Positions 1-10,189 of a stretch of 64,000 bases of DNA are shown piece by piece (positions within the stretch are counted from its first letter, which is position 1; every line of letters begins with the position of its first letter). A program made the translations under genes and the position numbers. The notes beneath the pieces were generated by a model, which had not been told where the DNA came from, did not search any database, and saw only the letters and a program-made list of their open reading frames with translations. The DNA is taken from positions 2,495,001 to 2,559,000 of the forward strand of contig NC_133573.1 of the NCBI RefSeq assembly GCF_048773025.1, in the 5' to 3' direction. Source of the DNA: Camelus bactrianus. Lineage: Eukaryota > Chordata > Mammalia > Artiodactyla > Camelidae.

Positions 1-1774
1 TTGTTTTTATTTTCAAATGAGATTCTGCATTATGATGGTGATTTTCCCCATGATCCATTATCAGAGACCCCACATTCCACTCTCCAGAATCCCCATCACA
101 GGTGTGGGTTTCACCCCATTCACATCGCACTCCAGACACTGTCATCTTTTCTTAAACCTCAAACTGAAGACGCGCCAGAAGAGTGGGTGTAAAGTCACCA
201 GAAGCTGCCTGTGTGGGTCAGGGCATAAAGCACCCTCACGGCAGCTTCACACCTTCCCGAGAAGCCAGTGGCCTCCGTGAGAAAGGCCCAGAACACCCGG
301 AGAACCCAGACCCTCGAGCTGGCCCCTCCCCACCAGGGCCCCGTAGCCAGCCTCACTGCACACAAGGCAGACAGAACCAGAGCCTTCTTCCCACAGGCGG
401 ACACGCACTGCGCGGGCACTGCTGTGCACACTCCCACCCACGAACAAGGGACTCGGGATGCAGCTTCTCTACAGAGCAAAGCGGGTCACGTGAAAATGTC
501 TGGGATATACATACAAGACAGTGCTCCCATGAGCTTCTCTGTACAAGAGAGCCTGGGAAACACCGGCAAGACAGGCCAGCGCCCCAGTTAAGAGCGAGGG
601 GAAACGAAGGACAGAGGTCTTCCTGGAGAGAAAAACAGAACTGAGCAAGGAAGAACTCACTCATCTGCAGGACCAAATAATGACAGCCTATTCCTTTTTT
701 CTTTTAATTAGGAAGTTTGTCTAGGAATCGGGAACCAGCCAACCTACTTCCTAACTTCAGCAGGGGGAAGCCAGCTGAAACAATGCTGTCAGAAGGCATT
801 AGAACCTACAGCGTTACATACATAACATATATAACAAAAATATATTCATGTTTATACACACGAATGACTAAGGACGACACTGAAGTGGGCGCTGTGTCTA
901 TCAGGCTTAGTTCTGGACGGTCTCCAAATCAGCACTTGGATCACTCGACCCCGATTTAATGCCTCAAACACATGGCAAAGCACGGCACGGTCCCACGTGA
1001 CCCAGTTCTCCCTTCCGCCCCAGCGCTGCGCCCACGCACCCGAGGCACCCACCCACGTTGGTCACTCCCACAGGGTCCCAGGGTCTCCTCCTCCCCTCTC
1101 CTGTGGGAGCCCATGACTGGGTTAACAAATTGTAACAGACCCCAGCTGCCTGTCACCTTTAAGAAGAACAAATGTGCTTAGTAACCGCTTTGCTAGTAGG
1201 CACCTGTGCGTCCACACTCCTGTCTCCTTGCTGTAAAAGTGGAGACAATGCCTTGCTTGCACAGTTGAGGCTTCAGATAGCACTCTGCTCCTTGCACAGC
1301 AATGACCCAGGCCCTCGGCTATAGACGCAGGGCGTGCCTGCTGTTAGATGGTCTGTTATCCCCCAGACGAGGGACTGGCTGGTCCAGCGGTCGTCTTTGT
1401 AATTAACATATCTGAAGAATATACCTTGTTCCCCCTCTCCCCATGACTTCCCTAAAGGTAAACTAAGCCTTTGTACTCACTGTGGATTCTACAATCTCGA
1501 TCCCACCCTGTCTTTCCTTAAGTTCCTGCATTCCATCACACAACTGCTGGTGATTGTTCCTTTGATTGTACACAGTAAACGTGGGAGCATTTGAGAGGCT
1601 CCTGGAGTTGGTCCCCGACTCCCTCTCGCTCTCTTGACTTTCCACGGTCTTGAGTAATTCACTCCACCTCAGTGGGACTTCCACCGGTCAGAACCCACAC
1701 TCTCCCGTCTCGGGTCCACCCTGGCCGGCTCTGCCGGTGGCCTGACGTCTCTGAAACACTTCTTCGTGCCGTTT

Positions 1775-1900
1775 CTTTGCTTGATTTTTAAGACTTACAG
1801 AATAAAGTCCGAATTCCTCAGCATCACATCCCGTTAGAGGCACCCCACAATTAGCCTCAACCTCCTACTTATTAAGTTTTCTTCAAGAACTCCCCAGTAA
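1775..1900 (+). repeat. L2 LINE relic
   Basis: The text around 1800-1860 follows the L2 3' region: 'aataaagtccgaattcctcagcat', then a CCTCCACAATCTGGCCTCAACCTACC-like stretch in diverged form. It is old, shared by mammals and short. Boundaries are approximate. Confidence 0.55.
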
Positions 1901-3059
1901 CATATTGCATTGATGCAGTTTCGCTTGTTTTTTGTGCTAGGCTTCATGCGGCCGTTCCCTCCGTCCTGGCCGCCCACCCTCCACGTCGAGGAGGCCGACG
2001 CTCGTGGGTTTCTGCAGGTGTGACACTTAGCTAGGCACACAGCTTCCTTCCGAGGTCCTGCCCTTTTCAGGGGTGACTGAGAACATTCATCTCCCAGTGT
2101 CACCAAGGACCAGCATGAAGGCCAGGGTCTCTTCCAGTCATTCACTGTCCAGAGGGCGGGAGTCCTGGGGAGGAGTCTGTCGGTGTCACGATACCATGTA
2201 CACACACGCACCGTATGCGGAGAGGGCTGATGGCTACTCTGAAGCTTTATTAAGCTGCGCAGTCTTACACAGCAAAGAAGAGCGACAAGGGACGAGGTTG
2301 GCAGGCAGCGTCTGGCTCAAGGTCAGAAGACCCTTCATGTTTTGGAAAGTCATGTCCGTGTTGGCACCAGCAAGCCTCACAGCTTATCAGGGCGGAGCGT
2401 ATGAGAAACGGCTGCTTCACAACACTCTTCTGGGACTCAGGCGGCTGTGCCTGTCTTAGGTTGCCCCCTTCGGGGATCTTACCCTCCTTGGCTAACCAGC
2501 TTTCTCACCTCTGAGTCTGTAGCTTTCTAGAACTTTTTTTTATCATTCCAGCCCAAGGCTCGTTCCCTGGTTCCCACAGTCGGGAGCCTACAGAGTCATG
2601 AGAGGAGCCATGGGCTTGGGAAAGGTCCGGGCCACATCACTACCATGGTATGTCCAGACTCACTGAGAAGATGGCAGCGAGAGCCACGCAGAGCAAGAGC
2701 AGGCGTCCCTGTCCTCTGCGGGGCTTGTTTATTATGTGATACTTATGTGATACTCTGCACCGGTGACCTGACTGCGAGCTTCCTCTCCAGACAGCAGGTG
2801 TGTCTGACGGATGGGTTGGAAGGAGGCCCACAGCCCTGCTCACCTGGCCTCGGTGCCCTGAGGGTCACTCCAGCCATGACTCCTCTGGGAGCAGAGTAAA
2901 CCCATTCACAGAAGTGGCTGTGGGGCCCCACTCCAGCCTGGAGGAGCCCAGGGAGGAAGCGTCGGCCAGCACAGAGGGAACAGCTCTGAAGCCTAGCACA
3001 AACCCGCAGTCTGAGACCCTCTCCTGCAAAGGTTCCCACCTCTGGGTGCTCACTCCCCA

Positions 3060-3230
3060 GTATAATCCCCTTCCCTGCCTGTGGGTGGGACCTGCTTCTA
3101 ATCAACAGAATACAGGTGAGGAAAAGGCTACCAGGTCTGCGATAAGGCTGTGACTTTGATCTGGCTCTGAGGAAGTTTCTCCATTAGGAGACATCTGCGT
3201 TCCTACTGAGCAAATGGAGGGACTGGCTAC
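3060..3230. repeat. Unclassified ancient interspersed repeat relic
   Basis: The wording 'gtgggacctgcttctaatca' followed by 'cagaatacag' resembles a common mammalian interspersed repeat, but I cannot name the family with confidence. No coding signal is seen. Confidence 0.3.
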
Positions 3231-3694
3231 CCAGGAACAATGTCAAATACATTAAAAATTAATAACAAAAAAAATCCACTCCGTGGTAATATTCCTTCTT
3301 GGGTTTCATAAGCTGCACCTCTTGCCATGAATGTTGTAAGTATCTACTTATGTGCTACTTCCAACTAGTTGCCAATTAAAAAAAAAAAATACAAAATGAT
3401 GCTACTGACTCCGTGTCCACCACTTTCCTGGAAGAAACATGTGCTTCCTTCGACGTGATCACCAGGGAAAAAGGAAACTGTACCTGCAGAGGGCCCTGGG
3501 GAAACAACACGGTCACAGACAGGCACCCTCTACCTCCTTGCCATGCACATCCCACCGTGCATGGACTTGGGAGCACAGAGCAGAGCCCCCACCTCACTCA
3601 CCCTGGCTGGTCCACCTCATCTGTTGCGTCATCTGTCCAGAGGGTCAGCCAAACGCTGCTGGAAACGAGCCCATCACTGACCACTGTTGCGCGG

Positions 3695-3865
3695 ACCCCA
3701 GAGCACTTACTCTGTGCCAGGCCCAGGCCTCCAGCCCTGATCCACACCTTGTAAGTGGCGGTGGGTGGGGTGACAGGACATAACCACCCCACGCCACACC
3801 CAGTGAGACGCAGAGCTGGATGCAAACCCGAGTTGCCCAACTCAGGCTGGTCCTCTGATACTTAC
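3695..3865 (+). repeat. MIR SINE relic
   Basis: Contains the MIR core 'gcacttactctgtgccagg', then after a gap 'acccagtgagacgcagagct' and a diverged tail matching the MIR 'gaacccaggcagtctggctcc' part. It is a tRNA-derived SINE older than the placental radiation. Confidence 0.6.
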
Positions 3866-5499
3866 ACAAACTTCCTAATTATGTTTCATTACATCTAAAG
3901 TCACTCGTGGATGTAAGGATCCTTTCAGTTACACAACTAGCAGGGGAAGTAAAAGCACGACTTCCAATTCCGCAGGGCAGTTACACGGCTCACGAAGCAC
4001 CTGAGAGCATCTGAGACTTGGTGGAGGAAGGCAAGGAACGAAGGCAGACCCCGCAAAGGCAGAGCCGGTGAGCAGACCCACAATGGAGGGTCCCGCTGGG
4101 GGACCTGAGCACCAGGAGGCCCCAGGGCTAAGGCCAGGGATGGTGAGTCGCCCACAGTTGTGAAGAGAAGCAGCTAACACCAGGCAGACCTCACAAGATT
4201 AACTCAGCAGAACCACCAGAGCTGGCCCGCGCAACAGCTAATGAGACTCCTCGTACCAACAGCAGAGAGGAGGCCACCTGAGCCCTGCCCACTCCTCCTG
4301 GAGGACCCAGCCCTCCCCTCCTCCACGCCTCTCTGAATTATTTCCAATCTTCCCCTTCATACAAGCTGCGTCCTCTGAGCCTTCAAAGCATTGAAGAATC
4401 TGCCACTGGGGAAAAAAATAAATTAAAACAGGCCTTTTCACTTTTAAATCTCACAAATGAGCAGTCTCACCTCATGGCTGCAACTTGGCTTCTGCTGCCA
4501 CTGATGTCTTTACGGACACACCAAACTGCCACCGTTAGCTCATCCAACAGAACAGAACTCACTCGGCCTTCATGCACCTGCTAAACACACAGGACTGCGG
4601 ACCACCCACTCCCCCTTGAACTTCTTCCTTCCCCGGGCCCCTCCAGCTGCCTCTCCCAGTTCCTGTCCTAACTGGCACCCTTCTCCGCTTGACTCCCAAA
4701 CCGGGGCACGTCCCCACATCTTGTCCCAGGTCCTGCAGCCAATGCCCTGTCCTGACCCTGCTCAGCCCGAGTCCCACATTTAAAAGTGTGGAAAGGATGG
4801 AAAAAAACAGTCCCAATGGGTGCAGATTCAGTCAGAAAGGGCAGGTCAAAGTGAGGCTGTGGGGAGCCTCCCAGGCCAGGGAGCACAGTGAAGGTCCCCA
4901 AGGAGGGAGGGGCTTGTTCAAGGTCGCGTCTGCAGGCTGGCCTGGCAAGACGGCGAGGAGGGGTCCTGAAAACAGAGAAGGAGGCCAAGCAGACCACTGC
5001 GTCCAGCCTCGGGAAAGAAGGCCAGGAGCCAATGTGGCAAGAGTGGGAACAGAAAGGAGGGGGTCCCCTGCCACTGGTCAGTGGGCCATAACCAGGCACC
5101 GCGCTGCTTCTGTGACCCCTCCTGGGCTGGCAGGGCTGTTAGCAACTTCACCCATATGCGGTCCCTGCTCTGAAGGGCCACACAGGCTGGGTGGGGATGG
5201 CAGGAAAAGAAATCCAGCCTTTCTTTAAAAACCTCACAGCAAGGCAAGTGAAGCAAACTCCTGCGGGGCCATCAACAGTGAGCAGGGTTTGAGAGCTTCC
5301 ATCCAAGGTGAGGCAGTAAACCGCTGCCCAAGGGAAGACAAGCAGCTACAAGGAAGGTGAGCAGCACTTCAGCTCACCTGTGGGTGACCGGGCGGCCACA
5401 CAGCCAGCGACCCTGAGTGGACGGGCACGCATCTATCACGCGACGTCCCGAGCTCGCCAAGTGAAAGTGCTCACGATGTGCAGATGCCAGCCACCGCAA

Positions 5500-5675
5500 G
5501 TAATTAACAGGCAAAACACAAGCTTCCTCCGCACGGCGCAGAGGACCACACTCGACATCTGGTAGTAACCTACCATGAAAAAGAACGTGAAGACGAGTAT
5601 ACGTACGACCAAAACATCAAGCTGTACCCCGGAAACTGACACATTTGTAACCAACTATACTTCAGTTAAAAAAAA
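5500..5675 (+). mobile_element. L1 3' end fragment (3' UTR with poly-A)
   Basis: A truncated L1 tail. It has 'gtaacctaccatgaaaaaga', the ending 'ccaactatacttcagtt' and an A-run at 5668-5675. The same ending recurs in the tails near 19.2, 37.9, 38.1 and 60.3 kb. Only the last part of the 3' UTR is present, so it is a dead-on-arrival insertion within CCNY intron 1. Confidence 0.75.
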
Positions 5676-5867
5676 GTGTTCAATTTAGGTTTCATCACCA
5701 GCCAGCTTCCAGTCACAGGGCAAATCCCTATCAGTGTCTGAAGAACACGGCAGGGTGGGGGGGGTGGTGACAGACACAACTAACCTTTTCTCTGAGCAAA
5801 CGCCCTCACCCGGGAAATCCAGGGGCTGCTGCGAGGCTCACAGGAGCTACAGCTTTAGCACAAGCCA

Positions 5868-6000
5868 CCTGAGCAGTTTACTGAAAACACATTCCGCAGA
5901 GCCGCCCTGCAGACCCTGATTTAGAAATCCGTATTTTCAAACAGCCATCCAGGGAATTCTGACTCAGAGCAGTGTACAGGTCACACTTTCAAACATTTTC
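5868..6000. mobile_element. hAT-Charlie non-autonomous relic (MER20/MER5-like)
   Basis: The stretch reads like a diverged MER20/MER5 copy: 'gcagaccctgatttagaaat' followed by 'ggaattctgactcagagcag', around a weak symmetric centre. The terminal repeats are too eroded to define ends. The exact subfamily is uncertain. Confidence 0.45.
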
Positions 6001-7281
6001 AAAAGTGGTCGGCAAAGTCTAGAGTTACACAAGAAAGAATTCAGACGTACTTTATTAAGACATTTGATCACCTCTAATCTAATAAAATACTGATTCCTCT
6101 GAGGTCCAGTTTCTGACACACACACACGCGCGACAGCGTGCAGACACAGGAAACACTCGACTGCACACGAGCAGGCTCAACCCCAGAAGTGCGCTGCAAC
6201 TGCTCATTCTCGCATGTGTTCAGCTCACCTGAGTTGATTCAGTACACTAACGAGAATCCTATAAAAATACCAGGTAAGATAAATTTAACAGGGGAAAGCC
6301 CAATGGAGCAGTTTTCTCAAAAGGGTATATATATTAAGGCACAAAACAAAGAATGCTGTCCACCACCCAGGTCTACCTACTGCGTGAAAGGAATTCAGGG
6401 CAAAGACCGGAATGAGGTGCTCTGAGCTCTGGGAAAACAGGCAGAACAGGCCCTCAGACAGTTACACGTTTTTATGAGAGGTTTTCTTTCTTCGCTTTCT
6501 TTGCTGGATGCCGGGGCAGGACAGTCACCTGGATGGAAACGTGGGTGGCCGGCCTCCACCCTCCCAGGACTGAACGGATAGGTGGGAGGTATCCAGACCA
6601 CCCTCGCCATCCTGAAAGGCCCCTCCTCTGCCACCACCAAAATCCCACTCAGGCTCCAAGGTGCAGCCCCAGCCTGCCCTCCCTCGGGGCCAAGGGGCCT
6701 GTACCATGCCCCGAGCTCGGCCGGGACAGGTGCTCGGTCAGCGCGAGCCCACCTGCCTCTCCCACCTGCTGACAGTCCTAACGCAGATGTCCTGCTTTGT
6801 GGCCTTGTTTCCCATGTGACTTCTCTGCTCTCTGATAAGCCAGCACACTAGTCCCTCCACACACAGCCCTACAAGTCGCAGGTTCCAAACCTGCCCAGAG
6901 GAAAAGCTGCTCACCGCCCATCCTGAAGTGTGGGGAGTCCACCTCTGCGCAAGAGGCCCTGCCCTGCCCCAGGCCCCTGTTCTGGTAGAGCTCAGCTCCC
7001 ACCACAATTTTAAAACTATCACTTGTAAAATGCAGGCAAACAAGTACAATGAGAAGAGGCTCCACGTCACGTGAGCAAACTAAAACCAGCCACCACCGCA
7101 CCCGTCAGAACGGCCCGCCGGAGTGCCAGGACCACCTTTTATCTGTATTATTTCAACCCATTATTTAAAACTCAAAGCCTCTACCGAAAATTAGGACACA
7201 ACATAAAGGAGAAATTATTTCCAAATATTTTTGCCTGGCAACACTGTATAGGACTGGGTAATGATTTCCTATGACAAAGTC

Positions 7282-7309
7282 GTTCATTCATTCATTCATT
7301 CATTCCTTT
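7282..7309. repeat. (ATTC)n microsatellite with adjoining old repeat
   Basis: About six ATTC units, followed to about 7400 by a diverged version of the widespread 'ttactgagtgcctactatgt' motif and 'agcagtgatcaagacagact'. The microsatellite probably grew from that old repeat. Confidence 0.7.
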
Positions 7310-7494
7310 AAAATACAACACTTACTCAGTCTTTATTCTTTCAGGTGTTTGGGGCCATAGCAGTGATCAAGACAGACTGGCCTTAATATCCTTCTACATG
7401 CTTTTAAATGAAATAAAAAATCGCTGTAGTTCAAAGGCAGCTAAAGAGTAAGCTAACATAATGGAAGCTTGAAATACCACCACTAGATATGTCA

Positions 7495-7600
7495 TACTGA
7501 ACCCTAATTTACTAAACGCCTGCCATAAACCAGACAGTGTATTCTTTCACACATGGTACTCATTTTATAAAGCTTCCATGCTAAAGAGATGAAATCACTA
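7495..7600 (+). repeat. Possible MIR fragment
   Basis: Diverged match to the 5' half of MIR: 'tttactaaacgcctgccata', 'ccagacagtgtattctttca', then 'tactcattttataaag'. Weak and short. Confidence 0.4.
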
Positions 7601-8352
7601 TTTAAAAGAAATTAAAAGAGGCCAAACAATGAAAAAATCCTTTCCTTCGGTGAGTTTAAACTTGGCTTTGCACACTGGATGGAATGAAGCAGCCTGAAAG
7701 TGACAGGAAGGAATCACGACAGGGTTCTGCCAATTCACTCACACAAGAAATGTTTTTCAGATGAGTTCAACCACAGCAATGCGAGGTTAGGTGGCTTAAA
7801 AAAAAGAAATTTCAACACGTCACTAACATGTATTTTCACTTTCAAGTTTTTTAAGTTGAAAATTGCATAAACGGCATGATGTACAAACTACCCATCTGTA
7901 GATATTAAGCCACGCACCTTACAGCGAAAATACTACTAGTGAAGTTACTGCAAGACCAGGAAAACAGACAACCATCACTAGGTGCAATGACCAGTCCTCT
8001 AACTTCCTTTGCAAACACCAGTCCAAACCAAAGTCACTCAGATCAGTCCGGAATTCGCAGGACTGCGGCTCGCCCCCGGCCCAAAGCTGCCTGCAAAGCA
8101 CTGACACTAACACTAAAGAAAACGTAAAGCGTTCAGGTGGAGCCGTGGGACTGCAACCCCTCACCCCAACCCTGCGGCGTCGCTGGGGTCGGAGGGCCAG
8201 AGGAGGAGTCATTTTGCGAGGGTCCGGGGAGCCCAGCTCGCCGGCTGGACTCAGACTCCAAAATGTGACCTGCGCCCCCGCGGCCCGGCTGCCCCGCGCC
8301 CCGGGGCCCGGCCCGCTCACCCCCGCCCAGGGCACCCGCGCGGCCGACTCAC

Positions 8353-8506
8353 CGTCGATGTTCTCTCGGTCGCTGATGTGCTGCAGGTTGCAGCCCGTGT
8401 CCTCGCGGCTCAGCTCGGCGTCCGGCCGGCAGGACTCCAGCCGCGAGTGGGCATTCCGGCGGAGCTTGGGGCTGGACGACACGCAGCACGAGGCGGTGTT
8501 CCCCAT
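8353..8506 (-). CDS. CCNY: Cyclin Y, coding exon 1 (N-terminal 51 codons plus one base)
   Basis: Cyclin Y is a membrane-anchored cyclin that activates CDK14 and CDK16; with CDK14 it phosphorylates LRP6 in Wnt signalling at G2/M. The minus-strand frame reads [17 protein letters not shown] and ends [11 protein letters not shown], matching the human N terminus except at four positions (T5A, Y26C, T30A, D31E, from remembered human sequence). Gly2 with Ser6 is the N-myristoylation signal; Cys7 and Cys8 are possible palmitoylation sites. The ATG at 8506-8504 has a strong context (GCCATGG) and the preceding in-frame extension has no ATG, so this start is firm. The exon ends GAC G|GTGAGT, phase 1, as expected for continuation with a second Asp codon. 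The cyclin box and the rest of the ~341-residue protein lie left of the window. Confidence 0.97.
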
Positions 8507-8532
8507 GGCGGGCCCGGCCGGCGCGGCCCCGG

Positions 8533-8565
8533 TCAGCAGCGGCGGCGGCGGCGCGGCCTCGCCAT
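8533..8565 (-). promoter_or_regulatory. Arginine-rich upstream ORF in the CCNY 5' leader
   Basis: On the minus strand an ATG at 8565-8563 in good context (CCCATGG) opens a 10-codon frame, [10 protein letters not shown], closed by TGA at 8535-8533, 26 bases before the cyclin Y start. Five consecutive CGC codons form a small triplet repeat. A second tiny frame (MAAAG, ATG at 8670-8668) lies further upstream. If the transcript begins right of these points, both could reduce or tune CCNY translation. The frames are seen directly; their inclusion in mRNA and any effect are inference. Confidence 0.5.
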
Positions 8566-9210
8566 GGGCGGCCGGCTCCCCTCGCCGGCCCGGCGGCCTG
8601 TCCGCGGCGGAGGAGCGCCCGCGCCCGCGCGACTGCGGCCGCCCGGACCGGCTCACCCCGCCGCCGCCATGGCGGGCGCCGCGCAGCCGCCTCCGCTTCC
8701 CGGTCGGCCCGGCTCCGAGCCGGCGGCCGCAAACGGTTCCGGTTCAGGGGGCGCGGCCGCTCGGGACGCGGGGAGGCGGAGCGGACGCGGGCAGCGGGGA
8801 CGCGGCGGCGGGAGGCGCGACGCTGGGTCCGGGCCTGGGCGGCGGGAGACGCTGGGCCCGCCCTGCCGCGCCGGCGACCCTGCCCTCCTCGCCCCGCCCG
8901 CCCTGCACCACCGCCCCGCCCTCTGACCCAGAAGCGGAAGTGCCCACGAGCAGGGGGCGGGCGCTGCGGGCGCGGACAGCTCGGAGGTGGCGCGAGGGTC
9001 TGACCCCGGGACCGGAGTGCGGTGCCTCGGCTGCGGGATGGGGGGCGGGAGGCGGAGGGTGGGTTAGTCTGTCTCTTCTAAGCGCTGGGCGGAAGCTGGA
9101 TAGGACGGGCCGCTCTCCCATCCCGAGCCGCCGCAGCGGGACGGGAGTGCACTCGGGCCCGGGCGGCGCCCGCCTCCCCGCAGGTATCCGCTAGGTAGCG
9201 CGGCCTCACC

Positions 9211-10189
9211 TGTTCCCCTGCCTACGCTGTCGGTGTGCGTTCTGGGACTTCGGGGGGTGGTCCCCGGCCTGCCAGCCCCACTGCACTGCAACGGTGCACC
9301 TTCACCTGTTGGGGGACAGAATAAAGCAGCCGAGCAACCCTCCCACCCTTTCCGAGTGGCCAGGGAGGCGTCCTGAGAGGAGCCGAGGGTCCAGAGCGCT
9401 TTGAGCAGGAGAAACCAGGCGCAGCCCGTTCTCTGTGTGAGGAAACTGAGGCCCAGAAATAGGACGTGTTAGTGGCGGACGCAGGTACTAACCGGGAAGA
9501 AAATTAAGGTAACTAACTCGGCACCAGCAACGTGCGGACGTCTTGCCAAAGGCAGCGCAAACATCATTTCCAGTTCTGGACGAGGGTAACCTCTTCTTAA
9601 CCTGTGCTCCCTCTCTGTCTCGTTAAACGTTTATACTTGTGTTAGTCTGTATTTTAAAAAGTTTCATACTCGGAACTGTACTATTGCTGTTTGTTGGAAT
9701 GGGTGGATGTCCTTGTGAGATCCTGACCTGGCTTGACCTGCGGCCCCCTCTCCAAATGGGACTGTACTGTAACGGGGATTGATGGGCGGCCGGAGGTGAG
9801 ACAGTTTACACCCCCCTAACCTGCGAGGTGGGATCATTACTCACTCCTTTTTCTGTTAGCCAGAATTGCCTGACCCCCTCCTGAGAAGAGATCTGCTAAG
9901 TCAACTGGGAGCTAGTATACTCTTAAAACAGAGTGAGGCCCAAGAAGACAGATAACCAGAACAGGGAATAAATCTGTTGGTAACCCCAGATGACCTGCCT
10001 ATTGGTCATCAAAATATTCCCCAAGAGTAGGGAATAGGTAGAACCTGTGGTTTCATATAAATCGGTACCAAGCAAGGCAAAGCATGATCCCGCCTGAAAA
10101 CAGAGTTAAAGCCTGGAGGGAAGTACCTCTCGAAGAGGCCATATCCTTTAAAGCCAGAGGCCTTAAGTGTGTGGGGGGTGGGGGTTAGC
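9211..10189. other. Intergenic DNA upstream of CCNY with a MIR fragment
   Basis: No gene seen. A MIR-like piece lies at about 9420-9510 ('gaggaaactgaggcccagaa'). The last few hundred bases may include decayed sequence of the adjoining retroviral fossil, but I cannot recognise a terminal repeat or any coding part there. Confidence 0.5.

Larger units (their letters stand above)
1..8352 (-). other. CCNY: CCNY intron 1 (5' part)
   Basis: This stretch follows the CCNY exon 1 splice donor (GT at 8352-8351) on the minus strand, so it is the start of intron 1. No second CCNY exon (family residues LNMEFNPSDHPRAS) is visible, in keeping with the very long first intron of the human gene. It holds an L2 relic, a MIR, an L1 3' tail, a hAT relic and an ATTC microsatellite, listed separately. 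Apart from these I see no coding or RNA gene in it. Open frames here are short and lack splice context or family resemblance. Confidence 0.85.
8150..9210 (-). promoter_or_regulatory. CCNY: CpG-island promoter of CCNY
   Basis: About 1 kb of dense CpG with GC boxes (for example 'agcagggggcgggcgctg' at 8949-8966 and 'ccgccccgccctc' near 8910-8925). There is an ETS-type site (GCGGAAGTG, 8934-8942) and YY1-like ATGGCGGC on the minus strand near 8663-8670. No TATA box is apparent, which is usual for a housekeeping CpG promoter. The island spans CCNY exon 1, its 5' UTR and probable start sites to the right of 8506. Such islands often fire in both directions, but I cannot identify a plus-strand transcript. 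Start sites are inferred, not seen. Confidence 0.85.

Noticed and set aside
8353-8506. CCNYL1 exon
   Set aside because: CCNYL1 begins MGNTLTCCVSPNASPKLG and lacks the RLES and SREDTGCN parts seen here.
8145-9194. 349-codon frame on the plus strand across the CCNY promoter
   Set aside because: It is antisense to CCNY exon 1 in CpG-island DNA, where stop codons are rare. It begins with GTG and consists of Ala/Arg/Pro/Gly-rich low-complexity sequence.
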